Counted from the first letter of the stretch, positions 1 through 8,587 are shown. The stretch is 64,000 bases of DNA from Roseateles_B sp041913905 (GCA_041913905.1 JAYSEK010000020.1:27796-91795), one strand, 5' to 3'. Notes: generated by a model from the sequence alone, not told the origin. Numbers and translations: made by a program.

Positions 1-132
1 ACCAAGCACGGCCGCCAGGCATGGCGCCTGAGCACGGCGGCTGAGCGCCACGCCTGGCCTGGCTAGGTGCGACACCTCAGCAACAGTTCAAGCCGCGCCC
101 TCGGGAAACACCGGATGGTGGCCCCGCCCCTC

Positions 133-138
133 TACAAT
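133..138 (+). promoter_or_regulatory. Candidate -10 element (TACAAT) for ribBA, leaderless or near-leaderless transcript
   Basis: TACAAT lies 8 bp before the ATG of ribBA. A start point about 7 bp downstream of a -10 hexamer would fall at or next to the start codon, so the mRNA would have almost no leader. No good -35 hexamer and no Shine-Dalgarno sequence are visible. This is inference from one hexamer. Confidence 0.35.
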
Positions 139-146
139 CCGCCCCT

Positions 147-1256
147 ATGCCTATCTCTCCTGTCCCCGAGCTGGTCGCCGAGTTGGCCGCCGGCCGCATG
201 GTCATCCTGGTCGACGAAGAAGACCGCGAGAACGAGGGTGACCTCGTCCTGGCCGCCGATCACGTCACGCCCGAAGCCATCAACTTCATGGCCAAGTTCG
301 GCCGAGGTCTGATCTGCCTCACGCTGACGCGCGAGCGTTGCGAGCGCCTGCAGCTGCCGCCCATGGCCACACGCAATGGCACGCAGCACGGCACGGCCTT
401 CACGGTGTCCATCGAGGCCGCCACCGGCGTCACCACCGGCATTTCCGCGGCCGACCGCGCCCGCACCGTGCAGGCCGCCGTGGCCAAGAACGCCGAAGCG
501 CGCGACCTGGTCCAGCCCGGTCACATCTTCCCCCTGCAGGCCCAGGACGGCGGCGTACTGATGCGCGCCGGCCATACCGAGGCCGGCTGCGACCTCTCCC
601 GCATGGCCGGCCTGACGCCCGCTGCGGTGATCTGCGAGATCATGAAGGACGACGGCACCATGGCCCGTCTCCCGGACCTGGAGCTTTTCGCCCAGGAGCA
701 CGGTCTCAAGATCGGCACCATTGCCGACCTGATCGAATACCGCAGCCGCAACGAGTCGCTGGTCCAGCTGGTCAGCCGCCGCAGCCTGCAGACGCACCAG
801 GGCAGCTTCGACTGCAGCGTCTTCAAGGACCGCACCGGCGCCGTGCACCTGGCGCTGAGCCATGGGCAGTGGCAGCCTTCGGACGAAGTGCTGGTGCGCG
901 TGCACGAGCCCTTCTCCGCCCTGGATCTGCTGGATGCCGGCCAGTGCGGCCACTCCTGGCCGCTGCCGCAGGCGCTGGCCGCCCTGAAGCAGTCGCCGGC
1001 CGGCGTGGCCGTGCTGCTGAACTGCGGGGAAGCCGCCGATGCCCTGCTCAGCCGCTTCGAATCTGGCGAGAGTGCCGAACCCCGCGCCACGGCCATGGAC
1101 CTTCGCACCTATGGCGTCGGCGCCCAGATCCTGCGTGAGCTGGGCGTGCACCGGATGAAGTTGCTGGGCAGCCCGCGCCGCATGCCCAGCATGACCGGCT
1201 ACGGCCTGGAAGTGACCGGCTTCCTGAGCGCACAACCGAGCAGCCACAAGGAGTAA
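147..1256 (+). CDS. ribBA: 3,4-dihydroxy-2-butanone-4-phosphate synthase with degenerate GTP cyclohydrolase II domain
   Basis: RibB makes 3,4-dihydroxy-2-butanone 4-phosphate from ribulose 5-phosphate for riboflavin synthesis in the cytoplasm. The N-terminal ~200 residues carry the family motifs DEEDRENEGDL (acidic metal/substrate loop), HGTAFTVSIEA and GHTEAGCDL. Residues ~205-369 align with GTP cyclohydrolase II by the closing motif DLRTYGVGAQILRELGV. However, the zinc-binding cysteine cluster (RxHSEC...CDCG in active RibA) is replaced by RVHEPFSALDL, and the QEGRGIGL-type catalytic segment is missing. The protein should therefore supply only the RibB activity, with a separate ribA needed elsewhere. 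It is followed by ribH after 7 bp. The ATG at 147 fits the family N terminus. Confidence 0.93.
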   Translation: MPISPVPELVAELAAGRMVILVDEEDRENEGDLVLAADHVTPEAINFMAKFGRGLICLTLTRERCERLQLPPMATRNGTQHGTAFTVSIEAATGVTTGISAADRARTVQAAVAKNAEARDLVQPGHIFPLQAQDGGVLMRAGHTEAGCDLSRMAGLTPAAVICEIMKDDGTMARLPDLELFAQEHGLKIGTIADLIEYRSRNESLVQLVSRRSLQTHQGSFDCSVFKDRTGAVHLALSHGQWQPSDEVLVRVHEPFSALDLLDAGQCGHSWPLPQALAALKQSPAGVAVLLNCGEAADALLSRFESGESAEPRATAMDLRTYGVGAQILRELGVHRMKLLGSPRRMPSMTGYGLEVTGFLSAQPSSHKE

Positions 1257-1263
1257 GCAGCCC

Positions 1264-1728
1264 ATGCAAGGAGCAGACAAGGGACAGCAGGCCGCCCTGG
1301 ACGGCCAGGATCTGCGCATCGGCATCGTGCAGGCCCGCTTCAACGAGACGCTGACCAACACGCTGGCACAGAACTGCCTGGAGGCGCTGGCCGCCATGGG
1401 CGTGCCCAGCGACCAGATCCACCACGTCACCGTGCCCGGCGCGCTGGAAGTGCCTGTGGCCCTGCAGACCATGGCCGAAAGCGAGCGCTTCGACGCCCTG
1501 ATCGCGCTGGGCTGCATCATCCGCGGCGAGACCTACCACTTCGAGCTGGTGGCCAATGAAAGCGGTGCAGGCGTCACGCGCGTCTCGCTGGACGCCAATC
1601 TGCCCATCGCCAATGCCATCCTCACCGTCGAGAACGAGCCCCAGGCCTGGGCACGCGCCGCAGAAAAAGGCGCCGACGCTGCCCGCGTGGCCGTCGAGAT
1701 GGCCCATCTTCTGAAAGCATTGCAGTGA
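1264..1728 (+). CDS. ribH: 6,7-dimethyl-8-ribityllumazine synthase
   Basis: Lumazine synthase condenses the RibB product with 5-amino-6-ribitylamino-uracil in the penultimate step of riboflavin synthesis. The 154-residue protein has the family length and motifs: RFNETLTNTL near the N terminus, the substrate loop VPGALEVP, and GCIIRGETYHFE with the catalytic histidine. The start lies 7 bp after ribBA and the stop overlaps the nusB start region, so ribBA-ribH-nusB are probably co-transcribed. This order is common in Burkholderiales. Such proteins usually assemble as pentamers or 60-mers; nothing here says which. Confidence 0.96.
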   Translation: MQGADKGQQAALDGQDLRIGIVQARFNETLTNTLAQNCLEALAAMGVPSDQIHHVTVPGALEVPVALQTMAESERFDALIALGCIIRGETYHFELVANESGAGVTRVSLDANLPIANAILTVENEPQAWARAAEKGADAARVAVEMAHLLKALQ

Positions 1729-1730
1729 GC

Positions 1731-2240
1731 ATGAACGACAAGACCCCTACCCCCACTGCATCCAAGTCCAACGGCAAGCCGGGCGTGAAGCGTGCCGGCG
1801 CCAAGTCCGCCCGCCGCCGCTCGCGCGAGTTTGCGCTGCAGGCGCTCTACCAGTGGCTGGTCACCGGCGACGAGCCCGGCGCCATCGAAGCCCATATGCG
1901 CGAACAGCAGGGCTTCGACAAATGCGACAAGGGCCATTTCGACGCCCTGTTCAATGGCTGCGTGCATGAAGCCGCCGACCTCGACGGCGTGCTGGCCCGC
2001 CATGTGGACCGCAAGACCACGGAGCTCTCGCCCATCGAGCATGGCATCCTGATGCTCGGCAGCTACGAGCTCAAGCACTGCATCGACATCCCCTACAAGG
2101 TCGCGATCAACGAGGCTGTCGAGCTGGCCAAGTCCTTTGGCGGCACCGACGGCCACAAGTACGTCAACGGCGTGCTGGACCGCGCAGCGGTAGACCTGCG
2201 CCCCCTGGAAGTGCAGGCCCAGCGCAAGCCGGGCCGCTAA
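1731..2240 (+). CDS. nusB: Transcription antitermination factor NusB
   Basis: NusB binds boxA RNA with NusE (S10) and supports antitermination of rRNA operons. The protein (~169 residues) has a basic, low-complexity N-terminal extension of about 27 residues. The NusB helical core then begins at ARRRSREFALQALYQWL and ends with the conserved AINEAVELAKSFGG and YVNGVLDRAA helices. I chose ATG 1731; a GTG at 1725 is in frame and overlaps the ribH stop, and would add two residues. Coupling with riboflavin genes is a conserved bacterial arrangement. Confidence 0.95.
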   Translation: MNDKTPTPTASKSNGKPGVKRAGAKSARRRSREFALQALYQWLVTGDEPGAIEAHMREQQGFDKCDKGHFDALFNGCVHEAADLDGVLARHVDRKTTELSPIEHGILMLGSYELKHCIDIPYKVAINEAVELAKSFGGTDGHKYVNGVLDRAAVDLRPLEVQAQRKPGR

Positions 2241-2266
2241 CACAGGACTCAGCGGCTCTGTCACGG

Positions 2267-3463
2267 ATGAAGCTGGCCCAGCGGCTGGATCGCATCGATC
2301 CCTTCTACGTCATGGAATGCGCCAAGGCCGCCGATGAGCTGGCCCGTACGGCGCTGTGCGACCCTGCCCAGGGCGGGCGCCGCATGATCTACCTGAACAT
2401 CGGTGAGCCGGATTTCGGTGCCAGCCCTGCCGTGGCTGAAGCCGCCGCGCGCGCCATCGCCGAAGGCCGCACGCAGTACACGGCCGCAGCCGGCCTGCCA
2501 GCCCTGCGCGAGGCCATCAGCCGCTGGTACGACCAGCATTTCGGGCTGGACGTTCCTGCCTCGCGCATCGTGGTCACGGCCGGCGCCTCCGCGGCGCTGC
2601 AATTGCTCAGCCTGGCTCTGTTCGAGCGCGGCGACCAGGTGCTGATGCCCGACCCCAGCTACCCCTGCAACCGCCATTTCGTTGCGGCAGCGGACGCCGA
2701 AGCCGTGCTGCTGCCCGCCAGCGCCGCCCAGCGCTTCCAGCCCGGCTGCGCGCAGGTCGAAGCCGCCTGGAACGAGCGCACCCGCGCCGTACTGCTGGCC
2801 TCGCCCAGCAATCCGACCGGCACGTCCATCGAGCCCGCCGAACTGGCCCGCATCGTGGCCGCGGTGCGCCAGCGCGGCGGCCTCACGCTGGTCGACGAGA
2901 TCTACCTCGGCCTGTCCTACGAAGAGGCCTTCGGCCACAGCGCGCTGGCGCTGGGCGAGGACGTCATCTCGATCAACAGCTTCTCCAAGTACTTTGGCAT
3001 GACCGGCTGGCGCCTGGGCTGGCTGGTGCTGCCGCCCGCGCTGGTGGCGCCCGTCGAGAAGCTGGCGCAGAACCTCTTCATCTGCCCCTCCAGCATTGCC
3101 CAGCATGCAGCGCTGGCCTGCTTCGCGCCCGAGTCCCTGGCCGAGTACGAGCGCCGCCGTGCGGTGCTCAAGGCCCGGCGCGACCGCATCGTGCCGGCCC
3201 TGAAGGCCCTGGGCCTGGACGTGCCGGTGATGCCCGATGGCGCCTTCTACGTCTGGATGGACGTCTCGGCCTTCACCGACAGCGCCTGGGACTTCAGCTT
3301 CGAGCTGATGCGCCGCGCCCAGATCGCGTTGACGCCGGGTCGCGACTTCGGCCCCGCGCTGGCCTCGCGATTCCTGCGCCTGTCCTTTGCCAGCAGCGAC
3401 GACGATCTGGACGAAGCCGTCCGGCGCCTGGCCGCCTTGCTGCCCAGCCTGCGACGCGCATGA
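2267..3463 (+). CDS. PLP-dependent class I/II aminotransferase
   Basis: This 398-residue protein is a fold-type I aminotransferase. Visible features are YLNIGEPDFG at the N terminus, the substrate/PLP segment SNPTGTSIEP, VDEIYLGLSY with the PLP-ring aspartate, and SFSKYFGMTGWRLGW with the Schiff-base lysine (about K241). The substrate cannot be read from sequence; family members act on aspartate, aromatic or branched amino acids. It starts 26 bp after nusB, and its stop overlaps the ATG of ybgC, so it may be co-transcribed with both the riboflavin/nusB genes and the tol genes. Confidence 0.9.
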   Translation: MKLAQRLDRIDPFYVMECAKAADELARTALCDPAQGGRRMIYLNIGEPDFGASPAVAEAAARAIAEGRTQYTAAAGLPALREAISRWYDQHFGLDVPASRIVVTAGASAALQLLSLALFERGDQVLMPDPSYPCNRHFVAAADAEAVLLPASAAQRFQPGCAQVEAAWNERTRAVLLASPSNPTGTSIEPAELARIVAAVRQRGGLTLVDEIYLGLSYEEAFGHSALALGEDVISINSFSKYFGMTGWRLGWLVLPPALVAPVEKLAQNLFICPSSIAQHAALACFAPESLAEYERRRAVLKARRDRIVPALKALGLDVPVMPDGAFYVWMDVSAFTDSAWDFSFELMRRAQIALTPGRDFGPALASRFLRLSFASSDDDLDEAVRRLAALLPSLRRA

Positions 3464-3897
3464 ACAGCACCGGACATCCAGAGGCGGATTTCCGCCGCGG
3501 CCTGCGCGTCTACTGGGAAGACACCGACGCCGGCGGCGTGGTCTTCTATGCCAACTATCTGAAGTTCTTCGAGCGGGCCCGCACCGAGTGGCTGCGCGAG
3601 CTCGGCTTCAGCCAGGAACGCATGCGGCTGGCGCAGGGCCGCATGTTCGTGGTCAGCCGCACGGCGGTGAACTACCTGGCGCCGGCCCGGCTGGACGACT
3701 GGGTCGAGGTCACCGTCGAACTGCGCGAGCAGGGCCGTGCCAGCCTGCTGCTCTACCAGCAGGCCTGGCGTGGCGGCGAGCTGCTCGCCGAAGGCGAAAT
3801 CCGCATCGGCTGCGTGGATTCCACCAGCTTCCGGCCGGCCCGCATGCCCGATGATCTGCTCCAGCGCCTCGCCGCGCTTTCTGGTCCGACGGACTGA
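3460..3897 (+). CDS. ybgC: Tol-Pal associated acyl-CoA thioesterase YbgC
   Basis: A 145-residue hotdog-fold thioesterase. The motif YWEDTDAGGVVFYANYLKFF holds the catalytic aspartate of the YbgC/4-hydroxybenzoyl-CoA thioesterase family. YbgC hydrolyses acyl-CoAs and is encoded with Tol-Pal genes in many proteobacteria; its link to envelope function is still loosely defined. The ATG overlaps the preceding aminotransferase stop by 4 bp, and tolQ starts 84 bp downstream. Length and start match the family. Confidence 0.94.
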   Translation: MNSTGHPEADFRRGLRVYWEDTDAGGVVFYANYLKFFERARTEWLRELGFSQERMRLAQGRMFVVSRTAVNYLAPARLDDWVEVTVELREQGRASLLLYQQAWRGGELLAEGEIRIGCVDSTSFRPARMPDDLLQRLAALSGPTD

Positions 3898-3981
3898 TGC
3901 AGTCCTCGCCCATACACCGCCGCACTCCGCCCATACTCCACACCGTTTCCCGCCTCCTCCGCGCTTCCTCAGCGACCCGAG

Positions 3982-4677
3982 ATGAACCAAGACCTTTCCA
4001 TCTTCACCCTGATCGCCAACGCCAGCTTTGTCGTCAAACTGGTGATCGGCGCCCTGCTGACCGTCTCCCTGGCCAGCTGGAGCGTGATCTTCTCCAAGTT
4101 CATTGCACTGGGCCGCGTGAAGTCCAGCAATGAGTCCTTCGAGCAGGAGTTCTGGTCGGGCAAGAACCTCAACGACCTCTACAACAACGTCTCCAGCAAG
4201 AGCGATGGCGCCCCGCTGGAACGCATCTTCGCCTCCGGCATGCGCGAGTTCCTGAAGCTGCGCGAGCGCCGCGTGGCCGAACCCAGCGCCTTGCTGGACG
4301 GTGCCCGGCGCGCCATGCGGGCCAGCTTCCAGCGCGAGCTGGATGCCATGGAGTCGCACCTGTCCTTCCTCGCTTCGGTAGGCTCGGTCTCGCCCTATGT
4401 GGGCCTGTTCGGCACCATCTGGGGGATCATGCACGCCTTCGTGGGCCTCTCGAACCTGCAGCAGGTGACGCTGGCCACGGTGGCGCCCGGCATTGCCGAA
4501 GCCCTGGTGGCCACGGCCATCGGCCTGTTCGCCGCCATCCCGGCGGTGCTGGCCTACAACCGCTTCGCGCGCCAGATTGACCGCAGCGCCATCACCCTGG
4601 AGACCTTCATCGAGGAGTTCTCCAACATCCTGCAGCGCAACGCCGGCACGCCGGCCGCCGCCCCCACCACCCGCTGA
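3982..4677 (+). CDS. tolQ: Tol-Pal system proton channel subunit TolQ
   Basis: TolQ forms the inner-membrane proton-driven motor with TolR that energises TolA for outer-membrane constriction at division. The 231-residue protein has a first membrane segment near residues 13-35, a cytoplasmic loop, and two further segments within the MotA/TolQ/ExbB domain (VGLFGTIWGIMHAF and ATAIGLFAAIPAVLAYN). These motifs line the channel. It follows ybgC and is 6 bp from tolR. Confidence 0.96.
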   Translation: MNQDLSIFTLIANASFVVKLVIGALLTVSLASWSVIFSKFIALGRVKSSNESFEQEFWSGKNLNDLYNNVSSKSDGAPLERIFASGMREFLKLRERRVAEPSALLDGARRAMRASFQRELDAMESHLSFLASVGSVSPYVGLFGTIWGIMHAFVGLSNLQQVTLATVAPGIAEALVATAIGLFAAIPAVLAYNRFARQIDRSAITLETFIEEFSNILQRNAGTPAAAPTTR

Positions 4678-4683
4678 TCCGCC

Positions 4684-5127
<444 letters not shown>

Positions 5128-5133
5128 GCAGCC

Positions 5134-6012
5134 ATGAGCGTGAGCACCCTGCCTGCCGATCCTTTTCGCCCGCCGCAGACGCCTGCCCTGGGCCGCGGCT
5201 TCGGCCTCGCCCTGCTGGCCCACGCCCTGCTGGTGCTGGGCCTGAGCCTGGGCGTGCAGTGGCACACCCAGACCGAACCGGCCTTCGAGGCCGAACTCTG
5301 GTCGCTGGTCCCTCAGGCGGCCGCACCGCGCCTGCAGGAGCCGGAGCCCCAGCCCGAACCCGAGCAGCCCAAGGCCAAGACCCCGCCGCCCGTGCCCGAA
5401 GCCCAGCCCGAGCAGCGCGACGCCGAGATCGCCATCGCCAAGGAAAAGAAGCGCAAGGAAGAGGAACGCCGGCAAGCCGAGCTCGAACTCCAGCGCAAGA
5501 AGGAACTGGAGAAGCAGAAGGAGCTGGAGAAGGAGCGCGACAGGCTCAAGGACTTGGAGCGCCAGAAGAAGGAAGAGCTGGCCAAGCAGGAAAAGCTTGA
5601 AAGGCAGAAGCAGGAGAAGGCCGCCAAGGACGCCCAGGCCAAGCTGGACGCGCTCCGCAAGCAGAACCTCGAACGCATGATGGGCTTGGCCGGCGCCACG
5701 GGCTCGCCGGGCAGCACGGGCACGGCGCAGCACAGCTCCGGCCCCTCGGCCACCTACGCCGGCCGCATCAAGGCCGCGATCCGGCCCAACATCATCTACA
5801 CCGCCAGCAGCGGCAGCAATCCGCAAGCGGAGGTGGAGGTGCGTTGTGCACCGGACGGCAAGATCATCAGCAGCCGACTGACCAAGCCCAGCGGTGACGC
5901 CGACTGGGACCGCGCGGTGCTGCGTGCCATCGAGCGCACCGACCGCCTCCCGCGCGACACCGACGGCCGTGTGCCGCCGGTGCTGGTCATAAGCTTCAAG
6001 CCGAACGACTGA
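5134..6012 (+). CDS. tolA: Cell envelope integrity protein TolA
   Basis: TolA spans the periplasm between the TolQR motor and the Pal/TolB partners. The 292-residue protein has a membrane segment at about residues 22-42 and a proline/glutamate stretch. A long charged Lys/Glu/Gln coiled-coil or single helix follows (about 88-190, rich in KKELEKQKELEKERDR-type repeats). The C-terminal TolA domain III has VEVRCAPDGKIISSRLTKPSG and a TonB-like end. Its last 17 bp overlap the convergent DoxX gene. The expected tolB and pal do not follow, so the system must be completed by genes elsewhere. Confidence 0.93.
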   Translation: MSVSTLPADPFRPPQTPALGRGFGLALLAHALLVLGLSLGVQWHTQTEPAFEAELWSLVPQAAAPRLQEPEPQPEPEQPKAKTPPPVPEAQPEQRDAEIAIAKEKKRKEEERRQAELELQRKKELEKQKELEKERDRLKDLERQKKEELAKQEKLERQKQEKAAKDAQAKLDALRKQNLERMMGLAGATGSPGSTGTAQHSSGPSATYAGRIKAAIRPNIIYTASSGSNPQAEVEVRCAPDGKIISSRLTKPSGDADWDRAVLRAIERTDRLPRDTDGRVPPVLVISFKPND

Positions 6013-6502
6013 ACCAGGTCTTGAAACGGGCTTGCAGCGCCTGATCCACCGAAATCCGGCCTGCGCCCCACAGCAGCACCACCAGCAGCAAACTGCCCCA
6101 CCACTGATGGCCCAGCAGGGCCGCCGGGGCGATCTCGGCCAGGCTCAGCACGGCCATCAGGTTCACCACGGACAAGCCCGCCGCGGCAAAGCGCGTGGCC
6201 AGACCCAGCAGCAGCAGCACCGGCAGCAGCAGCTCGCCGGCCGTGCCCGCATAAGCAGCCAGCGCCGGTGGGAGCAAAGGCACCTGGTACTCGTCCTGGA
6301 ACAGGGCCAGCGTGGTGTCCCAGTCACGCAGCTTGGTCATCCCTGAGAAAAAGAAGACCTTCGCCACATAGACCCGTGCACCCAGCAGCGCCAGGGACTG
6401 GCCCCAGCGGAACAAGGGCTCGGGCCAGGGTTGGCTGGCATCGGTGCCGGCATGGCAGGCGCTCGCGCCAACGCGGCGCAGCAAGTTCATCAGGGTGGAC
6501 AT
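5996..6502 (-). CDS. bufD: DoxX-family membrane protein of a bufferin/gig-type operon
   Basis: A 168-residue integral membrane protein with about four hydrophobic segments and the DoxX pattern ARVYVAKVFFFSGMTKLRDW followed by LLPPALAAYAGTAGELLLPV. DoxX proteins form the last gene of many DUF2282-DUF692-DUF2063 operons (gigT of Cupriavidus, bufD of Caulobacter); their exact role is not settled. It begins 28 bp after the DUF2063 gene and ends inside the convergent tolA gene. Several close Met codons near the N terminus make the first four residues uncertain. The symbol follows operon position and family. Confidence 0.85.
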   Translation of the reverse strand: MSTLMNLLRRVGASACHAGTDASQPWPEPLFRWGQSLALLGARVYVAKVFFFSGMTKLRDWDTTLALFQDEYQVPLLPPALAAYAGTAGELLLPVLLLLGLATRFAAAGLSVVNLMAVLSLAEIAPAALLGHQWWGSLLLVVLLWGAGRISVDQALQARFKTWFSRSA

Positions 6503-6530
6503 CGTTGCATTCCTCGTCGCTGCCCGCCGC

Positions 6531-7289
6531 CTACAGCGACCGGACAGCCATCAGCCATTGCTCTTGCAGCGCCTGTTGCAGGAAGGCCGTGAAGTCCAGG
6601 CCTGCCTCGTCCGCGGCCTGCGCTGCATCGAGGGCAGACTGCAGGCTGTCGCCGGCCAAGGCGCTGCGCATGAAGGCAGCCTCCGCCGCCTCTAACTGAG
6701 TCGCTCGACCGCGCCAGTCCTTACGCCAGACCAGCACGGCGCATGCATCCACATGGGGTGGCCGCCACCAGCAGCGGTGCGTGTCCAGCAGCACCATTGC
6801 CTCCGCTGGCAAGTCCAGCAGCGCCAGCCCGGGACGAAAGGCCAGCCCCAGGGCCTGCGGCGGCGCATGCAGGGCCTGCAGCGAGTGGACGTCCAGCACG
6901 GCATCCGGCGCACGCTCGGCCTGGTGCAGCGCCCACTCCAGCGCAGCGACGCCGCTCAGCCCGGCATCGGCCGTCTCCAGAAGAAAGCCGGGCAGCGCCG
7001 CCCCCCATTCGCCGAGATCGCCGCAGCGGGGCGGATGCCGTCGCCAGAACGACCAGGCCAAGCTCGCGAACTGCGGGCCCAAGAGGCTGGCCAGCTGCGG
7101 GAAGGCGCTCGCCAAGGCCCGCTCCGCCAATGCAATGGCGTTGCCCCGGTAGGCCTGCAGGCCCTGCGCCAGGGCGGCATCGCCGCCTGCCGGCAGCACA
7201 CCACGCAGGCCCAGGGTCTCCAGGCGCTGCGCGCTTCCTTCGAGAATGGCCTGCAGCAGGCCGGCCTGCTTCTCGGCTTCAGACCGCAT
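6531..7289 (-). CDS. bufC: DUF2063 (HvfC/BufC) partner protein of a DUF692 RiPP enzyme
   Basis: A 252-residue protein with the N-terminal DUF2063 helical domain (LQAYRGNAIALAERALASAFP, then LASLAWSFWRRHPPRCGDL). DUF2063 proteins act with DUF692 enzymes as leader-binding or delivery partners during peptide modification. I chose the ATG at 7287-7289. The frame stays open further upstream, but that extension lies antisense-like over the DUF692 gene and is unlike the family. With this start the gene overlaps the DUF692 stop by 11 bp, typical of translational coupling. Confidence 0.85.
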   Translation of the reverse strand: MRSEAEKQAGLLQAILEGSAQRLETLGLRGVLPAGGDAALAQGLQAYRGNAIALAERALASAFPQLASLLGPQFASLAWSFWRRHPPRCGDLGEWGAALPGFLLETADAGLSGVAALEWALHQAERAPDAVLDVHSLQALHAPPQALGLAFRPGLALLDLPAEAMVLLDTHRCWWRPPHVDACAVLVWRKDWRGRATQLEAAEAAFMRSALAGDSLQSALDAAQAADEAGLDFTAFLQQALQEQWLMAVRSL

Positions 7290-8205
7290 GGCGGGCTCCT
7301 TGGCTCCAGACCACATGGCCGGGCTCCTCGACGTGCAGCAGGCCTGCGGCCAGCGAGTCCGCCTTACCGGCCTCCGCGAGCAGCACCTCGAAGGCAGGCA
7401 GGCGCGTGTCCCACTCCAGCAGCGTCGGCACGGGGCCGAAGCGCCGCAGGGCATGGGCATACAGCTGCCAGACCTCCGGAGCGACATGATCGCCATGGTC
7501 ATCGACGATGAGCCCCTGCTGGGCGCTATGGCCCGCCAGATGAATCTCGCCCGGCACGGTGCGCAGAGCATCCACCCAGGTCTTCGCGTCGACCAGGGCC
7601 TGTGCAGCGTCAGCCCCGCGGCGGTTCAGGGCATTGACCATCAGGTTGTTGAGGTCCAGCAGAAGGCCGCAGCCGCTGCGCTGGCAGAGCTCGTCAAGAA
7701 ACGCCGGCTCGGCCATCGGCCCCTCGGTGTCGGCCGGCACCCAGTCCAGGTAGGCGCTGAGGTTTTCGACCAGCAGCGTTCGCTGCAGGCGTTCCTGCGC
7801 CTGCTGGACGTTGCGCAGCATCAGCGTCAGCGAAGCGCGGCTGAAGGCCACCGGCAGCAGATCGGCCCCATGCAGCAGCTGCTCGCCCATGGGCACGCGA
7901 GCAAAGCTGGCGTGGTCCGAGACGCGCAGCGGCTGCACTTGCTCGACCAAGCCAGCCAGCTGATCGAGATGCCAGGGGTCGAGCCCGCAAGCCGAGCCCA
8001 GCGACAGGCCCACGCCATGCAGGCTCACCGGATAGCACTCGCGGGCCAGCAGCAGGGACTGCCGCGCGGCCCCGCCGGGCTGGAAATAGTTCTCCGAGTG
8101 GACCTCGATGAAAGGCAGCGGCGGCCGCTGCTCCAGCAAGGCGGCCTCGTGCCCGTGGCGCCAGCCGATGCCGCACAGCGGCCGGCTCGCCTTCATCTGC
8201 GTCAC
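7279..8205 (-). CDS. bufB: DUF692 (MNIO) multinuclear iron oxidase, RiPP-modifying enzyme
   Basis: A 308-residue TIM-barrel protein of the DUF692/MNIO family, which uses two or three iron ions and O2 to modify cysteines or other residues of ribosomal peptides. Likely metal ligands are spread as expected: FIEVHSENYF (E34, H36), SLHGVGLSLG (H63), VSDHASF (D97, H98), LLVENLSAY (E147), LLLDLNNLMVN (D184, N186), EIHLAGH (H222), IVDDHGDH (D236, H240) and LLEWDTRLP (E264, D266). In bufferin systems the enzyme turns precursor cysteines into thiooxazole rings. The start is GTG 8205, three bases after the precursor stop; ATG 8196 is an alternative. Confidence 0.9.
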   Translation of the reverse strand: MTQMKASRPLCGIGWRHGHEAALLEQRPPLPFIEVHSENYFQPGGAARQSLLLARECYPVSLHGVGLSLGSACGLDPWHLDQLAGLVEQVQPLRVSDHASFARVPMGEQLLHGADLLPVAFSRASLTLMLRNVQQAQERLQRTLLVENLSAYLDWVPADTEGPMAEPAFLDELCQRSGCGLLLDLNNLMVNALNRRGADAAQALVDAKTWVDALRTVPGEIHLAGHSAQQGLIVDDHGDHVAPEVWQLYAHALRRFGPVPTLLEWDTRLPAFEVLLAEAGKADSLAAGLLHVEEPGHVVWSQGARHAV

Positions 8206-8208
8206 GGC

Positions 8209-8487
8209 TTACTTCTTCAGCTTGGCGCGAGCTTCCTCGGTGTTCATGCCACCTTGATCCTTGCAGCTGCCCTTGGGCACGTAACGCCATTCCTCCGGCG
8301 CGTTGTTGGTGGTGGCCTGGCCGGCGCAGCTGTGGCTGCCGTTGAGGTTGGCGCAATCGTTCTGGCCGGCCTTGGCAATGCCATAGCACTTTTCCTTGGC
8401 GCCCTTGTCCTGGGCCTGCGCCTGATGGACCAGGCCCAGCGCGAGGGCGGCGGCCAGGGCGGTGCTGAGGGTCTTGCTGTGCGACAT
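8209..8487 (-). CDS. bufA: DUF2282 bufferin-type RiPP precursor, secreted, copper-binding candidate
   Basis: A 92-residue precursor: a signal peptide with hydrophobic core TALAAALALGL and an AQA-type cleavage site near residue 25, then a small core with four cysteines at positions 34, 45, 54 and 75. The spacing KCYGIAKAGQNDC, HSCAG and YVPKGSC is the DUF2282 signature. Caulobacter bufferins of this family carry thiooxazole-modified cysteines and bind copper in the periplasm; Cupriavidus gigP belongs here. The start has an AAGGAG ribosome site 6 bp upstream. The frame is open 81 bp further up, but the signal peptide fixes the start. Confidence 0.88.
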   Translation of the reverse strand: MSHSKTLSTALAAALALGLVHQAQAQDKGAKEKCYGIAKAGQNDCANLNGSHSCAGQATTNNAPEEWRYVPKGSCKDQGGMNTEEARAKLKK

Positions 8488-8561
8488 GGTGACTCCTTGA
8501 AAGCGTCGATGAGAGGGAGGGTTTGCAATGGAGCGGCCCATCATCGGGCCACGGAGGATGC

Positions 8562-8587
8562 GTCGCAAGTGGCCTGGCAGTCCTTAC
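8562..8587 (-). promoter_or_regulatory. Candidate ECF-type promoter for the bufferin-like operon
   Basis: On the minus strand GTAAGG (8587-8582) is followed after exactly 16 bp by CGAC (8565-8562). The layout resembles the GTAACC-N16-CGAA promoter reported for Caulobacter SigF, which controls a homologous operon. It would give a leader of about 70 nt before the precursor gene. A plus-strand copy ahead of the sigma factor gene was not found. Sequence resemblance only. Confidence 0.45.

Noticed and set aside
1..66. Open frame from the left edge ending at TAG 64-66
   Set aside because: All three plus frames stop within the first ~66 bases and the residues resemble no known protein end, so no upstream gene can be assigned.
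67..146. Possible FMN riboswitch before ribBA
   Set aside because: The gap is too short and lacks the conserved FMN-element segments.
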